Of a stretch of DNA of 64,000 nt, positions 26,176 to 34,387 are shown one piece after another (the stretch's first letter is position 1; every line of letters starts with the position of its first letter). Source of the stretch: DATBFG01 sp036558645 (lineage in GTDB: Bacteria; Acidobacteriota; Terriglobia; Terriglobales; Acidobacteriaceae); assembly GCA_036558645.1 (NCBI GenBank), contig DATBFG010000086.1:1-64000 (forward strand), written 5' to 3'. Both the position numbers and the translations under genes were made by a program. The notes beneath the pieces are model-generated. The model was not told where the DNA came from. It saw only the letters and a program-made list of their open reading frames with translations, and searched no databases.

Positions 26176-27543
26176 TTAACTTACGAGTTTTTGAGGAACA
26201 TCCTGATTAATTTCCGAACTGCCGCCTGTTGCCACGCTGGCAGCCGCGCTCTGATCTCCATGTATCGCCTGCCAACTTGGCAAATTGGTGCTTCCCGTGA
26301 TTAATCGCGCTCCACGCTCGTAGGTTAGATATGACCACGCCCACTGGATCAGCACGATAATGCGATTGCGGAATCCGATCAGAAAGAAGATGTGCACGAA
26401 CAACCATGCCATCCAAGCGATGAATCCTGAAATGTGAATCTTGCCGAACTGCGCGATGCCGGCCGCGCGCCCGATTGTCGCCAGGCTGCCCTTGTCGAAA
26501 TAATAAAAGTTCTTTCGCGCCTTTCCTTCGAGTTCGCGTCCTATGTTTGCGGCGGTCGCTTTCCCTTCCTGCATAGCCACTGGAGCGACGCCGGGCAGCC
26601 AGTTTCCTTTCTCGTCTTTCAGTGCCGCAAGATCTCCGATCACGAATACTTCAGGACGCCCGGGAATGCTCAGGTCCGGATTGACCAACACCCTTCCAGA
26701 CCGGTCAACCGGCACCCCCAGCTTCTTTCCGAGCGGTGACGCCGCGACTCCGGCCGCCCACAAGGTCACTGCTGCCGGGATGGACATCTCGTTCGTATGA
26801 ACCACGGCGGGCTCAATCTTCGTTACCAGCGCCGACGTGTACACTTCTACACCCAGCTTTCGAAGCTGGTCTTCTGCGCTCTTAGAAAGGTCTTCTGGAT
26901 AAGCCGGGAGCACGCGGGGCCCGCCTTCGAGCAGGATGATCCGAGTGCGCTTGGGATCGATTCCGTGGAATTCCTTGGCCAGCGCGTGGCGTGCAATTTC
27001 CGCCAAGGTGCCAGCCAACTCCACTCCGGTCGGCCCGGCTCCCACGACGACAAAGTTCAGCGGAAAGTCGTCGTTGCCACGGGTCGCCTCCCGCTCTGCC
27101 AGTTCGAAAGCAAGCAGCACTCGCCTGCGGATTTCGAGGGCATCTTCAATCGACTTCAACCCAGGAGCTAGCGGCTCCCACTCTTCATGCCCGAAATAGG
27201 CGTGGCTCGCCCCGGTCGCGACGATCAGGTAGTCGTAGGGGACATCACGATCCTTCATGTGAAGCGTGCGATGTTCGAGGTCAAACTCCTGGACTTCCTC
27301 CATCAGGACCTCGATGCCTCGCCCCCGGACGATCCAGCGGATGGGGGCCGCAATTTCTCCCGGAGAGATGCCCGCGGTGGCCACCTGGTACAAGAGCGGC
27401 TGGAAGGTGTGGTGGTTTCTGCGGTCGATTAGGGTGACCTGCACGGGGTAGCGCGATAGAGCCCGCGCCGCCTGCAGACCGCCGAATCCCGCGCCAATGA
27501 CAACGACATTTGGCTTACCTTTTCCCGCTGTGTTCACGCTCAC
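26176..27543 (-). CDS. ndh: Type II NADH:quinone dehydrogenase (NDH-2)
   Basis: A single-subunit flavoprotein that passes electrons from NADH to quinone without pumping protons. The N-terminal FAD motif VVVIGAGFGGLQAARAL, HTFQPLLYQVAT, the second nucleotide-binding motif VVVGAGPTGVELAGTLAE, TLWAAGVAASPLG and VFVIGDLA are all present. The C-terminal part has hydrophobic helices (ISGFIAWMAWLFVHIFFLIGF), which fit membrane attachment as in many bacterial NDH-2. The start is GTG 27543, with another GTG two codons on. It is divergent from the tetR gene with 166 bp between and alone on its strand. Confidence 0.93.
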   Translation of the reverse strand: MSVNTAGKGKPNVVVIGAGFGGLQAARALSRYPVQVTLIDRRNHHTFQPLLYQVATAGISPGEIAAPIRWIVRGRGIEVLMEEVQEFDLEHRTLHMKDRDVPYDYLIVATGASHAYFGHEEWEPLAPGLKSIEDALEIRRRVLLAFELAEREATRGNDDFPLNFVVVGAGPTGVELAGTLAEIARHALAKEFHGIDPKRTRIILLEGGPRVLPAYPEDLSKSAEDQLRKLGVEVYTSALVTKIEPAVVHTNEMSIPAAVTLWAAGVAASPLGKKLGVPVDRSGRVLVNPDLSIPGRPEVFVIGDLAALKDEKGNWLPGVAPVAMQEGKATAANIGRELEGKARKNFYYFDKGSLATIGRAAGIAQFGKIHISGFIAWMAWLFVHIFFLIGFRNRIIVLIQWAWSYLTYERGARLITGSTNLPSWQAIHGDQSAAASVATGGSSEINQDVPQKLVS

Positions 27544-27677
27544 CCCGTCGATCTATAAGTCTTTCACTTTATTAGATTCACCGCCAAGGTTTTGGCGTCA
27601 AGATTGGGCCAGTCCGTAGCCTCTCGAGGGCGTCGGTGACCCGCGTCCTTGACATGCCTGTTTGGAACAGGTTACAA

Positions 27678-27708
27678 GTAAGTATTCACTCAGTAAGTGA
27701 ATCCTTAC
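27678..27708. promoter_or_regulatory. 31-bp palindromic operator at the start of tetR
   Basis: GTAAG-T-ATTCACT-CAGTA-AGTGAAT-C-CTTAC is a palindrome with a single mismatched pair, centred at 27693 and ending 2 nt before the tetR ATG. Size, symmetry and position match a TetR-family operator, so the repressor probably controls its own operon. Confidence 0.75.
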
Positions 27709-27709
27709 C

Positions 27710-28411
27710 ATGGCAACCGCGCAAGTCCGCTACAAGGCCGCTGACCGGAAGGAACAAATTCTGACGATAGCGACAGGTCTATTCGCCCGCCAAGGTTTCC
27801 GCGGCACTACGACCAAACAAATCGCCGAGCACGCCGGCGTGACCGAGGCCCTCATCTTCCGCCACTTTCCGAGCAAGGAAGAGCTGTACTGGGCAGTCAT
27901 TGATCGAAAGACGAAGGTGACGGGGCCGGCCGAACGAATGAGCGAAAGAATCCGGGAGGGCGGAACGGACCTCGAAATCCTTTCGGGCATCGCCGAAGAG
28001 ATCCTCGAACGCCGTGCCCAGGATCAGACGCTCTCCCGCTTGCTTCTTTACAGCGCACTCGAAAGCCACCGACTGTCGAACCGGTTCTTCCGGACCTATG
28101 TTGTCGAGAGTTACGAAGTTCTGGCCGAGTATGTACGAAGCCGTATGGATGCGGGGGCCTTCCGCCAGTTGGACCCGCTGTTGGCGGCGAGAGGGTTCCT
28201 GGGAATGGTGATTTACCACTCATGGGTTCAGGACTTATTCGGCGGCAAACGTTACCAGGCATTTTCCGTCAAAGAGGTTAGTCGGACGCTGGCCGAAGTA
28301 TGGCTCAATGGGATGCTTTCGTCGGCAGGAACTTCGTCGGCTGCAAGTAAGGGCAATGGAACTCGAAACAATTCTCGCAAGCAGCAGGGAAATTCTAATG
28401 GCGCGCACTAA
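27710..28411 (+). CDS. TetR/AcrR-family repressor of the efflux operon
   Basis: A 233-residue regulator. The N-terminal helix-turn-helix is KEQILTIATGLFARQGFRGTTTKQIAEHAGVTEALIFRHFPSKEEL, a textbook TetR DNA-binding domain (quoted here in part by position, residues about 14-58). The C-terminal ligand domain is helical and ends in a polar Ser/Asn-rich tail that overlaps the next gene. It is the first gene of a tetR-MFP-RND operon and has a 31-bp palindrome directly at its start, so drug- or metabolite-responsive derepression of the pump is the likely role. Confidence 0.92.
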   Translation: MATAQVRYKAADRKEQILTIATGLFARQGFRGTTTKQIAEHAGVTEALIFRHFPSKEELYWAVIDRKTKVTGPAERMSERIREGGTDLEILSGIAEEILERRAQDQTLSRLLLYSALESHRLSNRFFRTYVVESYEVLAEYVRSRMDAGAFRQLDPLLAARGFLGMVIYHSWVQDLFGGKRYQAFSVKEVSRTLAEVWLNGMLSSAGTSSAASKGNGTRNNSRKQQGNSNGAH

Positions 28412-29567
28412 TCACATTCGTCCAACTGTTCTTGGCCTTCTATTTATTTCGTCAGTGCTCTGGCTGATCGGGTGCAGCGGCAATGCCGCGGCGCCACCAC
28501 CGCCCCCGCCGGTTTCCGTCAGTTCCGCAACAGTTGTTCAAAAGACGATGCCGCTTCAGGTGCGCGCGATCGGTTCAGTGGAAGCGTTTTCCAATGTCTC
28601 CGTCAAAACCCAGATTACGGGCGAGCTGACCGGTGTTTTCTTTAAAGAAGGAGATGATGTAAGAAAAGGACAACTTCTTTTTACGCTTGACCAGCGCCCC
28701 TACGAAGCAGCACTGAAGCAAGCCGAAGCAGCACTGGCCAGAGACCAGGCGCAATTAGCGAACGCCCAGTCGCAGCAGAACCGCTACGATTCACTTTATA
28801 AAGCCGGCGTAGTTTCCAAAGAGCAGTTCGACCAGATGCAGATGAACTTCGAGGCGATGAATGCCGCTGTTATCGCGGACAAAGCTGCCATCGAAAACGC
28901 GAAAGTACAGCTGATCTACTGCAGCATCTACTCTCCGATCAACGCCCGCGCCGGCACCCTGATGATTCACCAGGGAAACATGATCAAGGCTAATGACACG
29001 CCGTTCCTGGTGAGCCTCAACCAAGTCGAGCCAATTTATGTCACGTTTACCGTTCCGGAGCAGGAGCTGCCTGCGATCAAGAGATACGCTGCGGGCGGAA
29101 GGCTTTCTGTGCAAGCGCTGATCCCCAACGACAATCGCGGCCCTGCCTCAGGCAAGCTCAGCTTTATCGACAACGCAGTAGACACGACGACAGGGACCAT
29201 CAAACTCAAGGGTGAGTTCGTCAACGCAGACCGCAGGCTGTGGCCCGGGCAATTCGTGGATGTGGTACTCACGCTCACAGAGCAGCCGAATGCGATTGTG
29301 ATTCCTTCGCAGGCGTTGCAGACCGGGCAGCAGGGTCAGTTCGTGTTCGTGGTAAAGCCTGACATGACGGTCGAAGCGCGCCCAGTGACAGTGGACCGCA
29401 CTGCGGACGGACAAACGGTCATCGATAAAGGGCTCAGCCAGGGAGAGCAGATCGTTACCGACGGGCAACTGCGTCTGGTTCCTGGCGCCAAGGTTGAGCT
29501 GAAGCAGGCAGTTGGGACTCCGTCATCGGGAACGAGTGCGTCGGCGGATAAGGTTCGGGGAGAGTAG
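28398..29567 (+). CDS. RND efflux membrane fusion (periplasmic adaptor) lipoprotein
   Basis: A 389-residue AcrA/MdtA-type adaptor. The N-terminus is a lipoprotein signal ending in LWLIGC, followed by a Pro run, then the barrel-sandwich half QVRAIGSVEAFSNVSVKTQITGELTGVFFKEGDDVRKGQLLF, whose conserved segment spans about 53-95. A coiled-coil hairpin (AEAALARDQAQLANAQSQQN) and the beta-barrel and membrane-proximal domains follow. ATG 28398 overlaps the tetR stop by 14 bp; starting at 28308 would place residues before the lipobox that do not fit a signal peptide. It links the RND pump to an outer-membrane channel, which is not encoded in the operon here. Confidence 0.93.
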   Translation: MARTNHIRPTVLGLLFISSVLWLIGCSGNAAAPPPPPPVSVSSATVVQKTMPLQVRAIGSVEAFSNVSVKTQITGELTGVFFKEGDDVRKGQLLFTLDQRPYEAALKQAEAALARDQAQLANAQSQQNRYDSLYKAGVVSKEQFDQMQMNFEAMNAAVIADKAAIENAKVQLIYCSIYSPINARAGTLMIHQGNMIKANDTPFLVSLNQVEPIYVTFTVPEQELPAIKRYAAGGRLSVQALIPNDNRGPASGKLSFIDNAVDTTTGTIKLKGEFVNADRRLWPGQFVDVVLTLTEQPNAIVIPSQALQTGQQGQFVFVVKPDMTVEARPVTVDRTADGQTVIDKGLSQGEQIVTDGQLRLVPGAKVELKQAVGTPSSGTSASADKVRGE

Positions 29568-29570
29568 GGC

Positions 29571-32500
29571 ATGAGCGTCGCTGAACTTTTCATAAAGCGG
29601 CCGGTGATGACGACCTTGGTGATGCTGGGCATCCTTATGTTCGGCATCATGGGCTACCGGTTGCTTCCTGTCAGCGACCTGCCGAACGTAGATTTCCCGA
29701 CTATCCTCGTGTCCGCAAGCCTACCGGGAGCGACACCGGAAACCATGGCCTCTGCCGTGGCGCAGCCGCTGGAACGGCAGTTTTCTACGATTGCTGGTCT
29801 CGACTCGATGACGTCGTCCAGCAGCCAGGGATCAACGCAGATCACCCTGCAATTCAACCTGAGCCGTAACCTGGATGCCGCCGCGCAAGACGTGCAGGCG
29901 ATGATTGCCAAGGCAGCCCGCGACCTTCCGCAAAACATGCCTAGCCCGCCTTCGTACCAGAAGGTGAATCCTGCTGATAGCCCGATTCTTTATCTGAGCC
30001 TGAGTTCGCCTACGCTGCGGCTATCCGATGTCGACGAGTACGCCGAAACGCTCATGGCGCAACGCATCTCGATGGTGAGCGGCGTAGCGCAGGTCAGCGT
30101 TTACGGCGCGCAGAAATATGCGGTCCACGCCAAGTTAGACCCTAAGGCACTAGCTAGCCGCCAGATCGGCATTGACGAAGTGAGCAACGCCATTCAGAGC
30201 GGCAACGTCAACTTGCCAACTGGAATTCTCTACGGAAAACACCAGGCGTTCACTGTTGAGGCTAATGGCCAGCTAACCAAGGCGGCAGATTACGGACCGC
30301 TGGTAGTTGCATACCGGAATGGTGCACCCGTTCGGCTGCAGGATCTTGGCGACATAGTCGACGGTGTCGAGGTCGACAAGACTGCAAGCTGGTACTTCGA
30401 CTCCAACGGTCTTCGCAGGGCTATTGTTCTTGCCATTCAACGGCAGCCGGGCACCAACACGGTCGAGGTTGTCGATTCGATCAAACAACTCTTGCCGAGC
30501 TTCAAGGCCGTCATACCGCCTTCAGTTGACATTGCTATCCTTTATGACCGCTCGGTTTCGATCCGCTCCTCCGTCGATGACGTAAAGTTCACACTGTTTC
30601 TCGCGCTCGTACTCGTCATTCTCGTTATCTTTCTTTTTCTACGGAATCTCTCGGCAACGGCCATTCCCAGCATGGCCCTCCCGATGTCCATTGTCGGCAC
30701 GTTCGCGGTCATGTACCTGCTGGGATACTCGCTCGACAACCTGTCGTTAATGGCACTCACACTCTCTGTGGGCTTTGTTGTCGACGATGCCATCGTGATG
30801 CTGGAAAACATCGTGCGCCACATGGAACTCGGCGAGCGCCCGATGGAAGCTGCGTTCAATGGATCACGGGAAATCGGATTCACCATCGTTTCGATGACGC
30901 TATCGCTCGCCGCGGTGTTCATCCCTGTACTCTTCATGAGCGGGATTCTCGGACGCCTTCTCCACGAGTTTGCGGTCACCATCAGCGTAGCGATCCTGGT
31001 GTCTGGCCTGGTTTCACTCAGTCTTACTCCGATGTTATGCAGCCGCTTCCTACGCTCTGCCAAAGAACAACGCCACGGCCGAATCTATTCCGCGTTCGAG
31101 CGCTTCTTCGACGGTTTGCTGCGGATTTACGACCGTACGCTGCAGGTGACGCTGCGGCATCGCCTCGCGACCATGGCGGTGTCGGTCGCCGTGCTCGTGG
31201 GAACGGTATACCTGTTCATTGCTATACCAAAAGGGTTCTTGCCCGACGAAGACCAGGGACAGATCTTTGTTTTCACCGAAGGCCCACAGGGAATTTCTTT
31301 TGACAGCATGGTGGAGCATCAGCTTGCGCTAACCAATGTGATAACCGAGCAGCCATGGGTCGACTCCTTCATGTCAACCGCAGCCGGCGGGAATGCGGGC
31401 CGAATCTTTATACGATTGAAGCCCCGAAACCAGCGTAAGTCGGCGATGGAACTGGTCCAGGAGTTGCGGCCAAAACTCGCATCGGTGACGGGGATCAACG
31501 CTTTTGCGCAAGTACTCCCACCTATCCGCATTGGCGGGCAGCTTACCAAGAGCCAATATCAATTCACACTGCAGACGCCGGACACGAACGAGCTTTATGA
31601 CTACGCGCCAAAGTTGGAGTCCAAGTTGCGGAGTGATCCCCAGTTCGCGAAGTTGCTGCAGGATGTCACCAGCGATTTGCAGGTAAAGAATCCGCAGGTG
31701 ACGGTTGATATCGATCGCGACAAGGCATCAGCCGTGGGAGTGACCGCCGAGCAAGTCGAAGACGCGCTATACACTGCCTATGGGCAACGTCAGATTTCTA
31801 CGATCTATGCGCCCAACAATGCCTATCGGGTGATTACGGAACTGAAGAGTGAATATCAATTGGACCCCTCGGCGCTCTCGATGCTTTATGTGCGCTCCTC
31901 AGGAGGACAACTCGTTCCTCTGAATGCTGTTGCCACCCTTAAGCGGACAGTCGGGCCACTTACCATTAATCACCTTGGCCAGTTGCCCGCCGTGACCATT
32001 TCATTCAACCTCCGACCGGGCGTATCTCTGGGCGACGCTGTAACGGCCGTCAACCGCGCCGCACGCGAAATGCTGCCAGCGACCATGAGCACCGCCTTCC
32101 AAGGAACCGCGCAAGCGTTCGAATCATCGATCACTGGACTTGGTCTGCTTCTGCTGATGGCTATTCTGGTGATCTATCTAGTGTTGGGAATTCTGTACGA
32201 GAGTTTCATCCATCCCATCACCATTTTGTCGGGATTGCCCTCTGCAGGTTTTGGAGCTCTCCTCACTCTGTGGCTGTTTCACATGGACCTCAATCTGTAC
32301 GCGTTCGTCGGAGTCATTATGCTGGTGGGCATCGTGAAAAAGAACGCCATCATGATGATTGACGTCGCTCTCGAAAAGCAGCGCGACGGGGAACGCGTAG
32401 CAGACGCGATTTATCAGGGAGCCTTGCTTCGCTTCCGACCCATCATGATGACCACCATGGCAGCTCTGATGGGAACCTTGCCCATCGCGCTGGGCTTCGG

Positions 32501-32714
32501 TGCAGGTTCGGAATCTCGCCGCCCACTGGGTTTGGCGGTGGTCGGCGGGTTAGTGTTCTCGCAATTGCTGACTCTGTATATTACCCCTGTTTTCTACATC
32601 TACATGGAATCCTTCCAGAATTGGTTGAGCTCTTTCCGAAGGCCGAAAGTCGTATCCGCAGGGCGGGATTCCTTCGAGCATGAACCAGAATTGGTGGGGA
32701 AGCCGGGGAAGTAA
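29571..32714 (+). CDS. RND family multidrug efflux permease (AcrB/MdtB type)
   Basis: A 1047-residue inner-membrane proton-driven exporter. It begins with the family hallmark ELFIKRPVMTTLVMLGIL and has two large periplasmic loops and twelve predicted helices. The proton-relay acidic residues lie in helix 4 (GFVVDDAIVMLENIVRH, adjacent Asp pair), and MTTMAALMGTLPIALGFGAG marks the C-terminal half. It follows the adaptor gene by 3 bp. The trimeric pump probably expels hydrophobic or amphipathic compounds. The two-gene form without an outer-membrane factor is common and would use a channel encoded elsewhere. Confidence 0.96.
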   Translation: MSVAELFIKRPVMTTLVMLGILMFGIMGYRLLPVSDLPNVDFPTILVSASLPGATPETMASAVAQPLERQFSTIAGLDSMTSSSSQGSTQITLQFNLSRNLDAAAQDVQAMIAKAARDLPQNMPSPPSYQKVNPADSPILYLSLSSPTLRLSDVDEYAETLMAQRISMVSGVAQVSVYGAQKYAVHAKLDPKALASRQIGIDEVSNAIQSGNVNLPTGILYGKHQAFTVEANGQLTKAADYGPLVVAYRNGAPVRLQDLGDIVDGVEVDKTASWYFDSNGLRRAIVLAIQRQPGTNTVEVVDSIKQLLPSFKAVIPPSVDIAILYDRSVSIRSSVDDVKFTLFLALVLVILVIFLFLRNLSATAIPSMALPMSIVGTFAVMYLLGYSLDNLSLMALTLSVGFVVDDAIVMLENIVRHMELGERPMEAAFNGSREIGFTIVSMTLSLAAVFIPVLFMSGILGRLLHEFAVTISVAILVSGLVSLSLTPMLCSRFLRSAKEQRHGRIYSAFERFFDGLLRIYDRTLQVTLRHRLATMAVSVAVLVGTVYLFIAIPKGFLPDEDQGQIFVFTEGPQGISFDSMVEHQLALTNVITEQPWVDSFMSTAAGGNAGRIFIRLKPRNQRKSAMELVQELRPKLASVTGINAFAQVLPPIRIGGQLTKSQYQFTLQTPDTNELYDYAPKLESKLRSDPQFAKLLQDVTSDLQVKNPQVTVDIDRDKASAVGVTAEQVEDALYTAYGQRQISTIYAPNNAYRVITELKSEYQLDPSALSMLYVRSSGGQLVPLNAVATLKRTVGPLTINHLGQLPAVTISFNLRPGVSLGDAVTAVNRAAREMLPATMSTAFQGTAQAFESSITGLGLLLLMAILVIYLVLGILYESFIHPITILSGLPSAGFGALLTLWLFHMDLNLYAFVGVIMLVGIVKKNAIMMIDVALEKQRDGERVADAIYQGALLRFRPIMMTTMAALMGTLPIALGFGAGSESRRPLGLAVVGGLVFSQLLTLYITPVFYIYMESFQNWLSSFRRPKVVSAGRDSFEHEPELVGKPGK

Positions 32715-32748
32715 GCCGCGTCGCACCGGCATCCCTCTAGGCTAGCAG

Positions 32749-34326
32749 ATGTGCCCCCGAGAGTGCGCCACGAGTCGGCTGCAATCGGCTACTATAGTGC
32801 GCTTGGTTTCCAGCGAAAATCATGTTCAATCGTCGCCGCCGATTGGCTGGTTACGATATCTGTTGCCGTCCGTAACCGATCTGTTGTTCATCATCTTGCT
32901 CGCATCCATGACCATCGGCGCATTCGCCCCTCGCATGCTCGGCGATGCCGGTATCGGATGGCACATTCGGAATGGCGAACTCATGTTGCGCACCCACACC
33001 ATCACGCGCACGGATTTCTTTTCCTCCACGATGGCTGGACGCCCGTGGTACGCATGGGAGTGGCTCTACGACGTGAAGATTGCGCTCGTTCACCATTGCT
33101 GGGGATTGAATGGTGTCGTCTTCGCGACCGCACTTGGCATCGCGCTGACTTTCGCACTGCTCTTTAGCTGGATGCGGTCTCGTGGTACCGACCTGTTCGT
33201 CACAGTGGGGCTTGTCGTCTTGGCAATCAGCGCTTCGTCGATTCACATGTTTGCGAGGCCGCACATCGTGAGTTGGTTTCTGACCTTGATCTGGTTCCAA
33301 CTGCTTGATCAGGCTGAGATCAACCGGAATCGGCGCTACCTTTACTGGCTGCCCATGATCACAATCGCGTGGGTGAACTTGCATGGAGGTTTTCTGGTTG
33401 GGTTGATCCTGGTTGCGATCTATCTTGTGGCCGCGCTCATCCACTACCGAGAGAACCGTGACTGGAGCAAGTCTTTAGTCTCGGTCTTTGTAATGACGCT
33501 GCTGGCGACATTAGTGAACCCCTACGGCTACAAGCTCCATGTCCATGTTTACGAGTACTTGAGCAACCGGTTCTTGATGGACCACATTGATGAATTCGCG
33601 TCACCTAACTTTCACGGTGTGGCGCAGCGGTGCTTTCTCGGGCTGTTGTTGATCGCGGTCACCGCGCTGGCGGCGCGCCGCGAAAAGATTCGTGCATCGA
33701 CGTTGCTGGTGATGTTGTTTGCCGCCTACAGTGGACTCTATGCATCGCGCAATCTGCCGGTCTCTTCGATCCTGCTGGCGATCACCGCAGGGCCAGTGCT
33801 CTCCGCCGCCATGAAGTCCGCGGGCGGCGTTTTTTCAAAGGCGTCTTCTTTTTCGCAGCGTATGGGGAGAGTCGAAAGCACCTCGCGTGGACACCTGTGG
33901 CCCGCCATCGCCGTGTTACTCGGCTTAGTGATTTGCAGCGGACAGGGAAATCTTGGGGGGCGCCAGTTCATGAGCGCGCACTTCGACGAAAAGCGGTTTC
34001 CTGCGCAGGCTGCGAGCGTTCTCGAGCAGATGGGCCTTCCACGCCAGGTGTTTGCGCCCGACTATTGGGGCGGATATTTGATCTATCGCTTCTATCCGCG
34101 GATGCGAGTCGTTTTGGATGACCGGCATGACCTCTACGGGGAAGCCTTTCTCCGTGACTACCTGACAACAATTCACGTCACACCGGGCTGGGAGAAGATG
34201 CTGGATGAAAAACACGTCGAATGGGCGCTGCTACCCGAGAAATCATCGCTGGCGAACATGTTGAAGGTATCCGGATGGAAGGTCTACTACGAAGACGAGA
34301 CCGGCGTGTTATTGCAGAAACCGTAA
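32749..34326 (+). CDS. Multi-membrane protein, GT-C-like, paralogue of the gene at 44593
   Basis: A 525-residue protein with about ten hydrophobic helices and a soluble C-terminal segment. An early loop has GDAGIGWHIRNGELML followed by RTDFFSSTMAGRPWYAWEWL, and the C-terminal part has WGGYLIYRFYPRMRVVLDDRHDLYG. The same blocks occur in order in the 44593-46053 gene on the other side of the Tad cluster. An acidic first loop and this topology are typical of GT-C-fold lipid-linked sugar transferases, but I cannot assign a family. The start is uncertain: ATG 32749 has no ribosome binding site and a GTG or later codon may be used. It converges with the TonB-like gene. Confidence 0.75.
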   Translation: MCPRECATSRLQSATIVRLVSSENHVQSSPPIGWLRYLLPSVTDLLFIILLASMTIGAFAPRMLGDAGIGWHIRNGELMLRTHTITRTDFFSSTMAGRPWYAWEWLYDVKIALVHHCWGLNGVVFATALGIALTFALLFSWMRSRGTDLFVTVGLVVLAISASSIHMFARPHIVSWFLTLIWFQLLDQAEINRNRRYLYWLPMITIAWVNLHGGFLVGLILVAIYLVAALIHYRENRDWSKSLVSVFVMTLLATLVNPYGYKLHVHVYEYLSNRFLMDHIDEFASPNFHGVAQRCFLGLLLIAVTALAARREKIRASTLLVMLFAAYSGLYASRNLPVSSILLAITAGPVLSAAMKSAGGVFSKASSFSQRMGRVESTSRGHLWPAIAVLLGLVICSGQGNLGGRQFMSAHFDEKRFPAQAASVLEQMGLPRQVFAPDYWGGYLIYRFYPRMRVVLDDRHDLYGEAFLRDYLTTIHVTPGWEKMLDEKHVEWALLPEKSSLANMLKVSGWKVYYEDETGVLLQKP

Positions 34327-34387
34327 GTCCATGATTCCGAGACCCTAAAATTCTCCAACTCGAAAATTCTTCAATCTGAAATTTGTT

